In this document: piece after piece, positions 10,531 to 21,800 of the stretch
Layout of the letters: each line of letters begins with the position of its first letter
How positions within the stretch are numbered: the first letter of the stretch is position 1
NCBI GenBank assembly: GCA_000310025.1
Contig: FN648459.1
Location: 7,031-71,030, forward strand
Length of the DNA: 64,000 bases
Source of the DNA: Ectocarpus siliculosus
Lineage: Eukaryota; Sar; Phaeophyceae; Ectocarpales; Ectocarpaceae
Direction: 5' to 3'
The notes under the pieces: generated by a model
What the model was told of the DNA's origin: nothing
The model's database searches: none
Seen by the model: only the letters and a program-made list of their open reading frames with translations
Made by a program: the position numbers and the translations under genes

Positions 10531-12129
10531 AACTTCTTGCCGTCGGAAGAGTTGGCACCAGGGTAAAGACGCCACACCGCGTGGATATTATTCCACTCTG
10601 ACAACAACAGCAAGCAAAAAGGGTGTTGTTGTGGAGAGATTTAGCGGTTGCGGTTGCGATGCAGTTTCATGTCAGGGCTTCATGCATCACCTGAACAACA
10701 TTCGGGCACATATCAGGCGGACATTCCTTGATAAAATTAAAGAGAGAAATTGCTTTTACCTTTCTAGCCGTGGCTGTTGACCTGTTCGGTTGGGATCCCG
10801 AGCGAAGGAGTACCTCCCACCGGGGCGAGGCAGAGCTGGCACGGCTTGGGGTACGTTGTCGACGGTGTGAGGATGGTGCAGGATACGCTGCAACTGTCCT
10901 CGTCGCGGTTGTTGTTACGGTCGCAAGGGGCAAACTTGCCTTTACCGTCGCGCTTGTTAATGAGCTAAAGGTGACCGCCGTCGTCGCAGTCGGGCCCGGG
11001 GCAAGGCCAGTTGGGGTCGGCCTTTTTTATAGGGCGGCGGGACTCTCCACTACGACTCTCTGACTGGGTGGACTTACGCTTTGCTGGGGAGCGACGGGAG
11101 AGGGCGTTCATGTTGTGTTGTAGCTGAAGGTCGATGCGGGGATGAGAGGGGAGGATGTCGAAAGTGAGAGTGACCGGGTGGGGCCGGTGGGGCTGGAGCA
11201 CGTTTTCACGCTTTACAGACTAAATTCTGACTAACTTGGAGAGGAAATTCGGAACATTCGACGAAATGTGCACTCTTTCATTCACTCTGCACAGACTAAC
11301 TTCTGACTAACTTCCAGCAATTATTCCATGAAACGGTGTGGTATCACAAAAAGTTTATTTCTCTTGTTTAACTGTATATACACGATATAGCGCAGTCTAC
11401 AGCTGCACCTTCAACACAACAACAGCAGTACAACAACAGCAGTGTTCACAGTATTACAGAAGACATATGCCTCCAACCTTGCAGCACTTGCAGCAGTTGA
11501 TGATGCCGTGAGATTTGCGTGCATGTTCAAGCTCAAAACAAAGCAAGTTAAGTCTAAAGTTGTGGCGTACCACAACAACAACAATCAATCTACATTGTGA
11601 TAGCAACTCGACGAGTATCGTCGCGTTGCCTGTCTGAAGCTTTCCAGTTTTTGAACGGTCAGCGAAGTCGAGGGCGCACACCGCGACACGCTCGCCCACC
11701 GAGCACGACAAAGAGTTCTGTACACAGAGTAGATGACATAAGATGTCACACCCCCTGAACATTTTTTTAAAATTTTCAAAGCTCGATTACTCCACCGCAG
11801 AAAGCGTGGCGTGGTCGGGCGGCGTTGGCACCGATAGGTTTCCGAAACAAAACTACCTATCGTTTGACATCCTCGTCGTCGTGGACTCTAACATTATTTG
11901 TTGTGGATATCGATGATGCGATATATCATGTCACCTACTGCCCGTACGTGCCATGCATAAGAACAAGGAGCACCCTCCATACTCCAGTAAGTTATTGGAT
12001 TTATTTTGTAGTTGAATGAAACCTCTCATTATACCCATCCATGAAGAAGTCGTTTTACACGCTTATGTTGCAAAAACTATCCATGGACGAACCCAGCAGT
12101 TCCGTTGTTGTTGGCTTCACAGTCAATTA
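10531..12129. other. spacer, no gene seen
   Basis: Holds two copies of ACAGACTAA plus TTCTGACTAACTT (11,215 and 11,288), CAACAACAGCAGTA microsatellite-like sequence near 11,415, and a block at 11,775-11,960 that resembles 21,310-21,460 (CAAAGCT, ATTACTCCA, CGTCGTGGA, GATATCGAT). No gene was recognised. Confidence 0.45.
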
Positions 12130-12330
12130 CAATCCCGTTCGTTCAATTACAATCCCGCTCTCCCAGTACCTCCTTCGTCTGTCCGTACTACTATGTATGA
12201 TAGTCTGACACTTGACGCTGTCGATCCCCGCCGTGGTCACAAGCTAACTTACCCAAAAAAGTTGCACGAAAATAAAATGGACCCGAAGAAGGGTCCGCAA
12301 GTCAACGACGGATTAGTCTAGGACCCCCCG
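12130..12330 (+). repeat. dispersed repeat A, copy 2
   Basis: Carries CCAGTACCTCCTTCGTCTG, TCCGTACT, GACACTTGACGCTGTCGAT, GTGGTCACAAGCTAACTTAC and GGGTCCGCAAGTCAA in the same order as the 18.2 kb copy. Confidence 0.8.
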
Positions 12331-12924
12331 CTCGCTTCAACACGCTATGCGACGTAGTAGCCATAGGCTGGACAATAAAGAAAAAAAAGCAAAATAATAA
12401 TAGAGGCGACCTCGCGCGCACCCGAACAAACCGTCAGTCTTCTACCGGCACTTCTCACTACGCCCATCCATGCGCATGCACATTTTGGTGCCGAGGGACT
12501 CCATGCTTTCAATCATGCCGCCAATCATCTCGTTGATCTTTTTTCTGTCGTTTACATACATACATGTGGTACGCACGTCACATCCGAAAGAAAAGGAGAT
12601 GACATCAGAACGCGCTCTCCGCACGCTTGGAAAGAGTCCGGGACTGTATGAATGCGGACCCCAGAAGATTCGCTTTTCACAGTAGGTTTCCTCTCCGAAA
12701 CGAAAGAAACGGACGGGAGAGAGGGAAAAGAGAAAAAAGAAGAGGCGTACAGTAGTACGCGTTCCCTGTCATGGACATTTAATAAGAGTCGTATTGTGGT
12801 AGTGGCAGGAACCTCTCTCTGCGATCAACTCAGAAGGCCACCAGTTCCCGGGGCTCTTCTGTTGCACCCACCCATGGACGGACGCAGCAGTAGTAGCGCA
12901 TGTCCTGTAGTGGACAACTAACAA
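12331..12924. other. spacer, no gene seen
   Basis: A-rich and mixed sequence with no coding-like exon. It ends at the terminal inverted repeat of the pogo-like element. Confidence 0.4.
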
Positions 12925-14329
12925 CACTCGTGGGCCCGGTTTAGCGGTCCATAGTGTCACGAAAAATTATAACCGATATTCAGGGCATCGCCGCTAAACT
13001 TCTGTAGCGGTTATGAACCGCTAAACCGGGAGGCTCAATAGCGGTGATGAACCGCTAAACCGGGAAAAAGCCCATTTTTGCCCAACATGAGCAGCGTCCA
13101 AAGTTCATCTTGATGTAGGGCCTGCATGTGTCTCATGGCAGCAGTCATACGAGGGTCCAGATGAAGAAGTATCGACCCTCAGGATGACAACACAGCAAGC
13201 ACATAATATGTGCATTTCACTTCACGAAAGCGCAACGCTTGTTTTCCCTGATGGACTGTATGCTGTTCATTAAGACTGGAGAATCGTCCCCGCTCTAACG
13301 AACGTGGGGCAAGTTCGTCACAACGCAATGGCAACTAACCACGTGCTTGAGCAGCTCATTTGTACTACTTACTCGTCGCGTGTTTCCATGATGCTTAACC
13401 CAACATCTCTCTGATATTCGCTGCGAGCAATGCCCTTTTTGCCTTGCGAAGATAGTGTGCTGCCTCGCCCATGCCACACAACTCAGCGCACTCTTCAAGC
13501 TGGCCAAAATCCGTCGATAGCTCCGAGTATGGCGGCTGCGCCATCACCCCCTTGCCCTTCGCACCGTCAACTTCTGCGGTGCAATCTCGCTCTAGCTCTA
13601 GCTCTAACTCGTCGTCGGAGGGATTAGGCCCCTCCGTGTACAGTGTACATACTGGAGAACTTCTCAACGAGCTTGTTATTCGATCCTTCGGCAAAGCTTC
13701 GATCTCTTCCTGCGCGTTATTTCTGAGTGCGCTACCTTCTGGTCAAGAATATTCAAAACCTCAGGCTTCTGGCCAAAGTTGGGCCGCGTGCGGGGCTGTC
13801 GTGTAGGTGCAGTGAGATTTTTTTTTTTCCGCGCCAGGTGCTAGGAAGCCATTTTCCGCCTCTTTGCGCTTGATTGGGTGGATTTGAGACGGGAGGGGGA
13901 CTCGGGGCCTTCTTCGTTGCACACTATTGACAAATGCGGTGCATCCTACATTTCTTCGTACATGCCGTGCATGCGGACACCACAGTCACCTTTAAAATCG
14001 TGCCCGCCGCTTGGACTCAGTGCCGCATCTGAAAGCTAGAGTTATTCATCCGCGCACCGCATGGTGTGTGTGTGTGGGTGTGTGGGTGTGTGTTGCTGTG
14101 TGCTTTTATTACGAGCATCGACCACCCCAAGCGGCTGACCAATGTCGCTGTGTCTCTGCAAAAATTGAATCAATAACCGCTATTGGTGACTGAAAATATG
14201 TCCAGTAGTAACCGCTATTATTGAGGGCACAACCGGTTTAGCGGTTACCTTAGCCGTGTCACGAGATTTTATAACTTCTATTTAGGGCATCCCGCTAAAC
14301 AGGGAACCGCTAAACCGGGCCCACGACTG
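12925..14329. mobile_element. pogo/Tigger-like DNA transposon, 1.4 kb, intact TIRs
   Basis: The left end reads CACTCGTGGGCCCGGTTTAG and the right end, reverse-complemented, CAGTCGTGGGCCCGGTTTAG. The two inverted repeats match over about 25 bp with one or two differences. The right end is followed directly by TA, the usual target of the Tc1/mariner/pogo superfamily; the left flank is not TA and may be mutated. CAGT at the tip and the GGTTTAGCGG core suit pogo/Tigger elements (established knowledge). Each end also carries a direct repeat with TGTCACGA, TTATAAC and AGGGCAT. The only coding piece is a transposase-tail-like exon at 13,395-13,770 (minus). Confidence 0.7.
13395..13770 (-). pseudogene. 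C-terminal piece of a putative pogo-like transposase
   Basis: Open from a stop near 13,755 to a stop at 13,395. It reads NNAQEEIEALPKDRITSS, then an acidic stretch (NPSDDELELELERD) and a helix-like end (EECAELCGMGEAAHYLRKAK, ending EMLG). It has no ATG in frame and no DDE catalytic residues, so it is only the tail of a longer protein. Its position between the terminal inverted repeats suggests a transposase C-terminus, which in pogo/Tigger elements is often acidic. That assignment is inferred from context. The sequence itself was not recognised. Confidence 0.45.
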
Positions 14330-14375
14330 TACTGCTGAAAATATTGGAGACCACGAATCAAACCGACAGGTGGGT

Positions 14376-15671
14376 CGTGGGTGGGCGGGGGACCCTAAGA
14401 AACAGCGAGACTCAGCCAGTTTACATCCTCACAGTTTCTTGCAAGCAAGAACGAAGGGCGATAAAAAAAGAGAGACCGCCAGCGACAGGAAACAAAGAAG
14501 TAGAGGAGAGCAGAGCTAAGAAACAAGTGAAGAAACAAGACCCCCTTGCCGCTCTGACCCACCGGAAGCTTTCCATGTACCGCAGCAAACATCAGGGGCA
14601 GCACCCACTACCTCACAACATGTACCCGGGTACACGGACTGTTACGTTCTGTAGTAGAAGTTTAGTCTCTCTCTCCGGTAAGAACAAATAACGCCCGGGC
14701 GAACTTGAACTTGTCGTCACAAGAAATACAAGCGTCATGATGACGTACTTCATTCTGCTTGCCGTGGGAGATGCGCATCGTTACGCGAGGAAGGCGTTAA
14801 CTCCTCGCACAGAATATATGCTGCCGTAGACCCTATCCCTCAACCTCAACCACAGCTATACCCGATACATGGTAGCATCATGTCCAGCTGTAGAAGAATC
14901 GAAAAAAAAAACTGTCTTCTTGGTGGCGAAGCGGACCCTCTTTATTGTGAATCTCCAACTGCTTTCTGTTCGTGGATGGCCACATGGCGACACAGACAAA
15001 ATCTAGGGTTTGACGTCGGTCTTATCCGCCGCAGGAGGTTGAAGCTATACTCATAGTCGGGGAGGGGTCGTGATTTGCAATTCCCTACGGAACCGTACTT
15101 GAGGCGCCATGAAATTTGCACTGCAGTAGCCGAGGTTGTTAGTCGGCAGGGACACAAATAACAAAATCATGTTTGGGTTGGGTGAGTGGGGGACCCCAAA
15201 ACAATGAAACAGTCGTGGTTCGCGTTTTTATGGGGCCCTACTGGCGAAAAACATCGTCGCCGCTCGCTCTGAATCGCTGGAAGCTGTCACACAGCGCTGC
15301 ATGTGCGGCGAACCGTAGGGGCCATGCGCAGTGCTTGACGAAAAGAGGCGGCGCCCATCGCCTCACATGCAGCAACCGGGTACACGAGTAGCCTCCTACT
15401 CAGCAAGATGCAAAACGATTGCCGTTTACGTTCGATGTTATTGGGACCCTAACGGTAAAAATGCAACAGAGAGAGAGAGAGGTAGACTAAAGGAAGGGAG
15501 ACTCGAGAAGACAAGGCATGAACTCTAAAGAAGACACCCACACTCTCATCCCTCTGGCCCACCGCAGGCTTGAACACGTGTAACGAACGGCGACATCCGA
15601 TGTGCGCTCAGCAACAACAAACACGACAAAAGAAAAATTGTCTAGTCGATGTTCCGAACTGCTGTGGAGAT
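14376..15671. repeat. diverged repeat blocks flanking the SINE
   Basis: A block starting GGGGGACCC, with CGCTCTGACCCACCGGAAGC, GCAGCAAACATC and CCGGGTACACGG (14,385-14,640), recurs diverged at 15,185-15,395 and in part at 15,445-15,570. A second block at 14,935-15,150 (CGGAACCGTACTTGAGGCGCC) recurs at 16,395-16,620 (CCGAACCATACTCGAGGCGCC). A GA-dinucleotide tract lies near 15,467. No gene was recognised. Confidence 0.55.
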
Positions 15672-15992
15672 TTTTTTTTTTTTTTTTGTTCTTCACTTCA
15701 AATCAGCGCTCACAGCACTAGTGCCGTTTATTCCAACCCGTGGTCACACAGAAGAGCCTCTCTCTACCCTCCCCTCCTGCGGTACTTTGCCTTCGATTTT
15801 TAATGCGAGAAGAGTTCAGCACGCTCTTCCCTCTGTGTACACACGAACTAGCGCTATCCACTTGGCCAGGAGCGGAAGCGAGAGAAAAATTCACTTTGCA
15901 AGGAAAGCTCGCCTACGCCGGGATTCGAACCCCTGACCTGACCGCTAGAAGGTTACGAGGCTACCAACTAGACCACCGGGGCGACCGGCATC
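15672..15992 (-). mobile_element. tRNA-derived SINE with poly(A) and 8-bp TSD
   Basis: On the minus strand the element begins with a tRNA-like head holding an A box (TGGTCTAGTTGG) and a B box (GGTTCGAATCC), the internal RNA polymerase III promoter. A 200-bp body follows, then an A tract (the T run near 15,672-15,687 on the plus strand). ATCTCCAC (GTGGAGAT on the plus strand) flanks it on both sides, at 15,664-15,671 and 15,993-16,000, as a target-site duplication. The anticodon arm can fold, but the T and acceptor stems are mispaired, so this is a SINE head and not a functional tRNA gene. Confidence 0.85.
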
Positions 15993-16000
15993 GTGGAGAT

Positions 16001-17495
16001 ACTGTAAGTTGGTGGAGACTTTCTTTCTTTTCTGGTATGAAGTGGCAACAAAGAAGAACACGCCTATCTGTGTAGACTAGAAGCACAAACAAAGATAGTC
16101 GCCGTGTGCGAACTGTGGACTATCCTGTTATTGGAAGTGAGAACTAAAAAGAACATGACTACATAGCACCACAGACGAACTATTGTCTCAATGCGCTTGC
16201 CGTCGCGATAGATGCGCACCCCTACCGCTACTCGAACGAGCAGACTGTTGTCAAACCTGACTACGATAACCGTACGACCATTGCAGCACATTCCGAGCAT
16301 AGCAGCAGCAACCGCAGCAGCAGCCGCATGTGTACAATGGTCACTCAAGAACAAACGCAAAAAATAAATAAAAAAACATTGTGGCGCGCAGCACGCAGGA
16401 CCCTCTTTCGCTGTTCAACCGGCCGTTCCCATGGCGAAACAGGGCAAGGAACAGTCAAGATCGACTCTTGCCGGCCACAGGGGGCGGAAGCTGCTCAAAC
16501 TCGAGGACGGCTCATGGTTTGCGATTCCACACCGAACCATACTCGAGGCGCCACGAGATTTACAATGTAGCTCGAGATCGGCATTTGAGACAGGGTCGGG
16601 CAAGGGGTGGGCTACGCGAATAAAAGTTCCACGGATATTGAAAGATGAGACTGAAGGTAAAGCTTCAGAATTTGTCCAATCTTCCTTGCTATAGCTGTAG
16701 AACATGTGCATCTTGGAGGGTGTGTGTGGCATATACATAGTACGTAACCATCCGCACGGTGACAATACACGATGCACATACTCCAGTTCGCGTTGCTTAC
16801 GCTAGAGAAGGCGACAGGACGCATGCATGCACTACTGTACCTACAACGCATACCACATAGTACGGACAGTCTGTCGATATCTATCTACAGATGAGACGAT
16901 GCGGCAAAAAAAAGTCTGTGCTAGGTACTGCATGTATGTTGCTTGTACTTGAAGTATGTGTCATGATTTTTGAGTTGACGTTCTCCAAAATCTCGTCCAA
17001 TGAGCTGCGTGATTCTTTAGAGATCGCAGTCCCTTGAAGTCCCTTGCGTAGACGCGCCCGGATGCAGGAGATTTAGCCGTACTTCACGGTGCTGTAACTC
17101 GGCTCGCCCTTGGAGTCTAGAGCTCGCGACAGGGGCGCTGTGATCGTGAGAGTGGCACGCCGACGTCGGCGAAGACGGCAGAAAAAAATGTTTAAACCCC
17201 ATTTAAAAACAATTAAAACCGATTTACCGCACGGCAACGTCTCGCTCAATGACTGAAATAATGGTTGCGTGCATTCACCGTGCTGTAACTCTACTCGCCT
17301 TTGGAGTTTCGAGCTCGCGACAGGGGCGATGCGATCCAGAGGCTGGCCCGCTGCAGCGAGCAACAGCCGGCGAAAAAAAAAGTCTCAAGGCGACCGCGAA
17401 CTGATGCACCGAAAAGAAACGTCTTGCTTTTAGAGTGCAACAATGGTTGAACTCTTGCGTCTCAGGCGTCCGACATAATTGTAGTTAAGTCTATA
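16001..17495. other. spacer with a repeated block
   Basis: 16,395-16,620 is the second copy of the 14,935-15,150 block. Two related segments at 17,080-17,160 and 17,270-17,360 both carry CGGTGCTGTAACTC, TTTGGAGT-like sequence and GAGCTCGCGACAGGGGCG, making a diverged tandem pair about 190 bp apart. No gene was recognised. Confidence 0.5.
17080..17375. repeat. tandem pair, about 190-bp spacing
   Basis: Both copies share CACGGTGCTGTAACTC (CACCGTGCTGTAACTC in the second), CGAGCTCGCGACAGGGGCG or AGAGCTCGCGACAGGGGCG, and downstream GGCGAA. Each is followed by an A-rich tract. Confidence 0.7.
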
Positions 17496-18205
17496 CTCGC
17501 AGGATGGTCGTCGTGACGTGATACATTTCTTGTTATTAGTATGGAAAAAAATAAAAAAAAGATGGCTCGATTTTTGTATTTCTACAGCAGTATGAATAGC
17601 TCGATTACTGCTGTTTTTTTGCAACAGCAGTATAGACTAGACGCCGAACGACGTCCGCGTACTACCGCAACGACCAAACTGGATGGGATACTTCCTGCCA
17701 CGGGGAACCATAGTACAATGCGATGCAAACATCCGTTCGTGTGTCGCGCGGCTACCACATGTGTCGACGACAGGTACACGTAGAGCTCTCGCCATGTTGT
17801 CGTTACCGCGCAGGAGGACCCCTCGGAGATCTTCCGCATGGTGCTACAACAACAGCAGTACATATGTCGTAGGAGAATGGAGTTGTAGTGTCACGGCATC
17901 TCCCACGCACTCTCCTACCCGTGCTTGTATCGATTGGAGTCTTGTAGGCCGAAATACAAGAGTGGGTTGGGCTCCCGGGTTGTGGAAGCACACCTGCCTG
18001 GAACAACAGAGAAGGCGGTGTTCTATTTACTACAGTATCCCGCTCAACCTTTTTTTTTATTGCGGCATGTGGTTGCATATACTTCTTTGCCACTGCCGAA
18101 AAAGACCGCTGGATCTTTACGCAGTCCATCTTTCGCATTTATCATTTTACACCGAACGACGCAAGACGGGTCGACCTTCATCATTGTTGTTGTTGTTGTT
18201 GCCTC
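17496..18205 (+). mobile_element. element X, copy 1 (non-coding)
   Basis: Begins AGGATGGTCGTCGTGACGTG. It includes CGCCGAACGACGTCCGCG, TGGGATACTTCCTGCCACGG, ACACGTAGAGCTCTCGCCAT, CGGCATCTCCCACGCACTCT and ATACAAGAGTGGGTTGGG, and ends in a (GTT) tract. An inverted, near full-length copy lies at 45,485-46,375 and diverged copies at 19.5-20.0 and 48.8-49.0 kb. No conserved protein frame or catalytic motif was found, so it is probably a non-autonomous element of unknown class. Confidence 0.75.
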
Positions 18206-18520
18206 CACATTAAAAACCGTTTCGATCTCGCTCTACCCAGTACCTTCATATGTCCGTACTGATCCAACACTTGACGCGGTCGATTCCCGTGGTCACAGGC
18301 TAACTTACCCTAAAAAGGTACGCTCCAACAAACTGGCCCCGAGGGGTCCGCAGGTCAATAGAAATCAACGACAGATATTGTGGAGTTCTCCGCTCCCTCT
18401 GCGCGCTATGCGAGGTAACAACTGAGACTAGGAGTCAGCATCACGGGCCAGAGAGAAAGAGGTACACCCCCTCGGTTCAATCTTGGTGCTTTACACGCAA
18501 GCAGAGACAAGGCCATCTGA
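18206..18520 (+). repeat. dispersed repeat A, copy 3
   Basis: Runs from CGTTTCGATCTCGCTCTACC through TCCGTACTGATCCAACACTT, GACGCGGTCGATTCCCGTGG, GGGGTCCGCAGGTCAATAG and CGGTTCAATCTTGGTGC to CAGAGACAAGGCC. The 32.3 kb copy matches it inverted along almost its whole length. Confidence 0.85.
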
Positions 18521-18817
18521 CACAGAAAAATAGAGAAAAAAGAGCGAAAAAGAGAAGAAAATACTTCGTAAAAGGAAACAGGAAGAAAAGAGAAAAGAAA
18601 ACGAAGAAGAAAAAGAAAGATAATCTGTCTCTGACCCTTTCCTATGATAGAGATGGATTCGTTGTGTCATACTAAGAAAAAAAATGGAAAGAGAGCGAGG
18701 ACAAAAAGAGACCAGACCGAAAATAACAAGAAATAAAAGACAGAATAAGGCACACGGTGGAGAGACCTCTAACGAACGAACAGCAAACGCGCAAACATGG
18801 TCACCAACCAGCGATAC
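18521..18817. repeat. purine-rich segment repeated inverted at 29.87-29.99 kb
   Basis: An A/G-rich strand (AGAGCGAGGACAAAAAGAG, CACGGTGGAGAGACCTCTAA, CAAACATGGTCACCAACCAG) that reappears reverse-complemented at 29,850-29,990. No gene. Confidence 0.75.
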
Positions 18818-18827
18818 ATTGTAATGG

Positions 18828-19324
18828 TGTTCGCACACAACCGGAGCAAACGCCCACGTCAAAAGAAAAAGTGCCCCACCGAGTGAGTCAGAGAGAGCAA
18901 GACCGTGCCCTCTCTAAAACCAGGTAACTACAATAAATCGAGAAGACTTAAATGCGAGAGGTTCACGCGAACGATGAGCACCGAAGCGAAGGACCGGTGT
19001 CCAAATGCCATACGACGCCACAATGTTACGGAGGAACAGCGAAATAAAAGAGGGAAGGGAGCATGTTCGTTGCTGCTGGCTTCGGGTACTCACAGTTGTT
19101 GTTTGATCTCTTGTTTCAGCCTTCTTAACCAGGTCCACTCAGCGCCCACTCGTAGAGTGAGGGCGCGGGGCTGGGATATTGATCTTCCTTCAAGCTACTT
19201 CAATACCCCTCAACGTCGCCAAATATCCATTTTCAAAGAAAATTCAAAATATCCAATAAGCCCTCATACAACGTTCATGAAACGCTCGTACAAAGTAAAT
19301 ACACTAGTTGCTCCATTACAATGG
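18828..19324. mobile_element. MITE-like insertion with CATTGTAATGG ends
   Basis: Flanked by CATTGTAATGG (18,817-18,827) and its inverse CCATTACAATGG (19,313-19,324). The related sequence at 29.83-29.84 kb joins the two flanks directly (GTACCATTACAATCGCTG on the plus strand), so it looks like the empty site, and AATGG may be the target duplication. The inside has no recognised coding sequence. Confidence 0.55.
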
Positions 19325-19494
19325 TACGTCATCACTAGTGGGGGGTCGGTGCAATGGTGCAGCGTTGGGGGGGGGAATTGGCTAAAATAAATTGAATCCG
19401 GCACGTATCACGCCACTCGGTCCGTCTCTTCTCGCTTACTTTCTTCCCTCGCCGTCTCATCATGCCTACCTTCGACTTTCTTATCGACCAGACA

Positions 19495-21065
19495 CAGACT
19501 GTACATAGTCGTAGGAGTGTGGAATTAGCTGTGCTGTGACGGCATTTTCCACGCACCCACTCCTCTCACCCGTCCGTGCTGGTGTGTCGATGGGAGTCTT
19601 GTACGTCGGGATACAGCAGTGGAATTCTCGGGTTCTTTATGGAAGCAAGTTTGCCTGCAGCAGCGGGAGCAAAAAAATTCATGCATGCATATATGTAGAT
19701 AGCTCGACCACTGTTTGTTGATGCTTCACAGCAGCGTGGACCAGACGCCGGACGACGTCCGCCTATTACGGCAGGTAGCGACCATGATTGAATGGGATAC
19801 CTCCTGCGACGGCGAGCCATACTACAATTATTACTATGTGATGCAAACATCTGTTCGCGTGTCGTGCGCCTGCCACATGTCCACCAACAGGTACACGCAG
19901 AGCTCCCGCTCTCTCTGTAGTTGTTGCCGCGCAAAGGCTCCCTCGGGGATCTTCCACATCGTATATACTACTGCGGTACTACTGTACATAGAAGTCGTGA
20001 TGGGAGCGTCGAGGTACTTGTGTTGTCGCGGCAGCTTCCTGCCGTTGCGATTGCCATGGTCGCGTAAGCGCTTGTGTCTTCTTAGCCGGCCTTCAAACTT
20101 CTCCCTAATAAGTCTCCATGTTAACTTCTCCGCGCATGAGTCATATGCAGTGATGACCTGCGCTTTGACCTTCACGATGGGTATTTTACCTCCCCGTCTT
20201 GCGTTGGTGAGTGAAGGTATAAGGAAGAATTTCATTGAAGTACGAATATGTTCCCCTTGGGTTTCCTTCCCCTATCCTTCTTTGCGTACCACATGTGTGT
20301 CATTAATCATCGTCGGCCTTCTCGATACTTGTGGATTACCTGTTGGAATTTGTGGGAATCCCTTCATTCCGAGAGAGCCATAGGTCGGCATCCGGCCTTT
20401 TCTTTTTTTGTATGCACTTTTATTCTTGTGAAGTTTTGACGTTGCGCTTGCCATGGTCACCTAAGTGTTTGTTTTTTCAAACCTTGTTAGCCGGCCTTTA
20501 AACTTCTTGTTGATAAGCTTCCGTGGTAACTTCTCCGCGCATGAGTCATATGCAGTTATGACCTACGCTTTGACTTTCACGATGGGTGTTTTACCTCCCC
20601 GTCTTGCATTGGTGTGTACCTGCGTTATACGGAAGGATCGTTCCACGACGCAAACGTCGACGTCTCCTTTTTTTTTTTTTTCTCCCTTCGCACTCCTTCC
20701 TTGCGGCGGTTTTCACACCGACTTCGAACGTGGGGTGCAATCTCCTCTCTTCGTACCTTCCTCGTCGGCCTTCTCCATCATTGTGTACATAATGTATACC
20801 TCGATTTTTTCGGCTTTTTGATTCCGATAGGCAAGAATACGGACTGACATGTCTCTTTCACCCCTGACGGGACCGCGCGCTCGTCGAGTGCCGAAATTCT
20901 TCACCACTTCCTTGTCTCTCCCAACACCGTCCCTTCTTCCCGCCCCTACAAATCCTATCCCCTTCTTCTTCATCTTTCCTTCCTCCCGGACACTCACCAC
21001 CATCCGTCCTGGATGTTGGCCCACAGCCCCATTGGGGGGCGTGGCCAATCCTTAACCCTAGTACT
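19495..21065 (+). mobile_element. element X, copy 2 plus distal arm
   Basis: A partial X unit (19,500-19,690) is followed by a second diverged unit from GATAGCTCGACCACTG (19,700-20,030). Then comes a distal arm with two diverged copies of CGCATGAGTCATATGCAGT (20,136 and 20,538), ending at GGGGGGCGTGGCCAATCCTT and AACCCTAGTACTAG (about 21,065). The distal arm is matched inverted at 44,911-45,460. ORFs here track the repeat and show no domain. Confidence 0.7.
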
Positions 21066-21080
21066 AGATAGGGCGGGGTA

Positions 21081-21800
21081 ATGAGCCGCGGGGTAGCCGA
21101 CTCAATACCTTGCAGTAGTATTTGCTTATTGCGGCGGCGGCAGCCGATTAATCTTAATCTTGAATCCGAGTCATCATCAACTCAACAACAACAAAAATGG
21201 AGATGGACCCGGTGTATCGTTGCAAAAAAGACAAAGCCTCCCTCTGAACGAACGTCCGTTGGGATTCGTGCGCATACAGCACTACCGTCGGTGACACACG
21301 ATACCACATATGGCCCGATATTCAAAGCTTGGTTGCTCCACACGACGAAGAGTGGCGCATCCTCTTGGTCGTGGAATACTGGAGCCCTGATATCGATTCA
21401 GGAGGTGCGGTATCCCATGTCACCCACGGTAGACCTGTGTGCATACGTCATGCGTACGTTCCCGATTTGTTCTCTCGGTGGTTTCTCGGTACAGAGTGAC
21501 GCACCAGCAAAATTGAAAAGCTATTCCCCGCCACCTGTGTGTATGCTACGTTCCGTGTTGCGGCTGACAGAGGCCAAGGGGCCAGAGGCCCCACCGAAGT
21601 TGAATTGGCGAAAGTCGGCAGTGCACATACATGCGAGAAAAACACCCCGCCAAATAAAAGAGGCTCTTCTTTTGTACTTGTACCAGGTGATCTGGCGGCT
21701 TTCGCCGCCCCGGTCAATAGATATATTCCAAGATACGACAACAGTGGTACTGAGCATTCCTGTCGGTGGCTCTTTGATTGATAATGAGAACATCAATTGA
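21081..21800 (+). other. 239-codon open frame, probably fortuitous
   Basis: An ATG-started frame with no recognised domain, no low-complexity bias and no splice context. Part of it (21,310-21,460) belongs to a diverged repeat also seen at 11,775-11,960. I treat it as repeat sequence, not a gene. Confidence 0.2.

Noticed and set aside
15905-15990. tRNA gene with CTA anticodon (amber suppressor), tempting given the in-frame TAGs
   Set aside because: The T and acceptor stems are mispaired. The head is continuous with a body, an A tail and an 8-bp target duplication, so it is a SINE.
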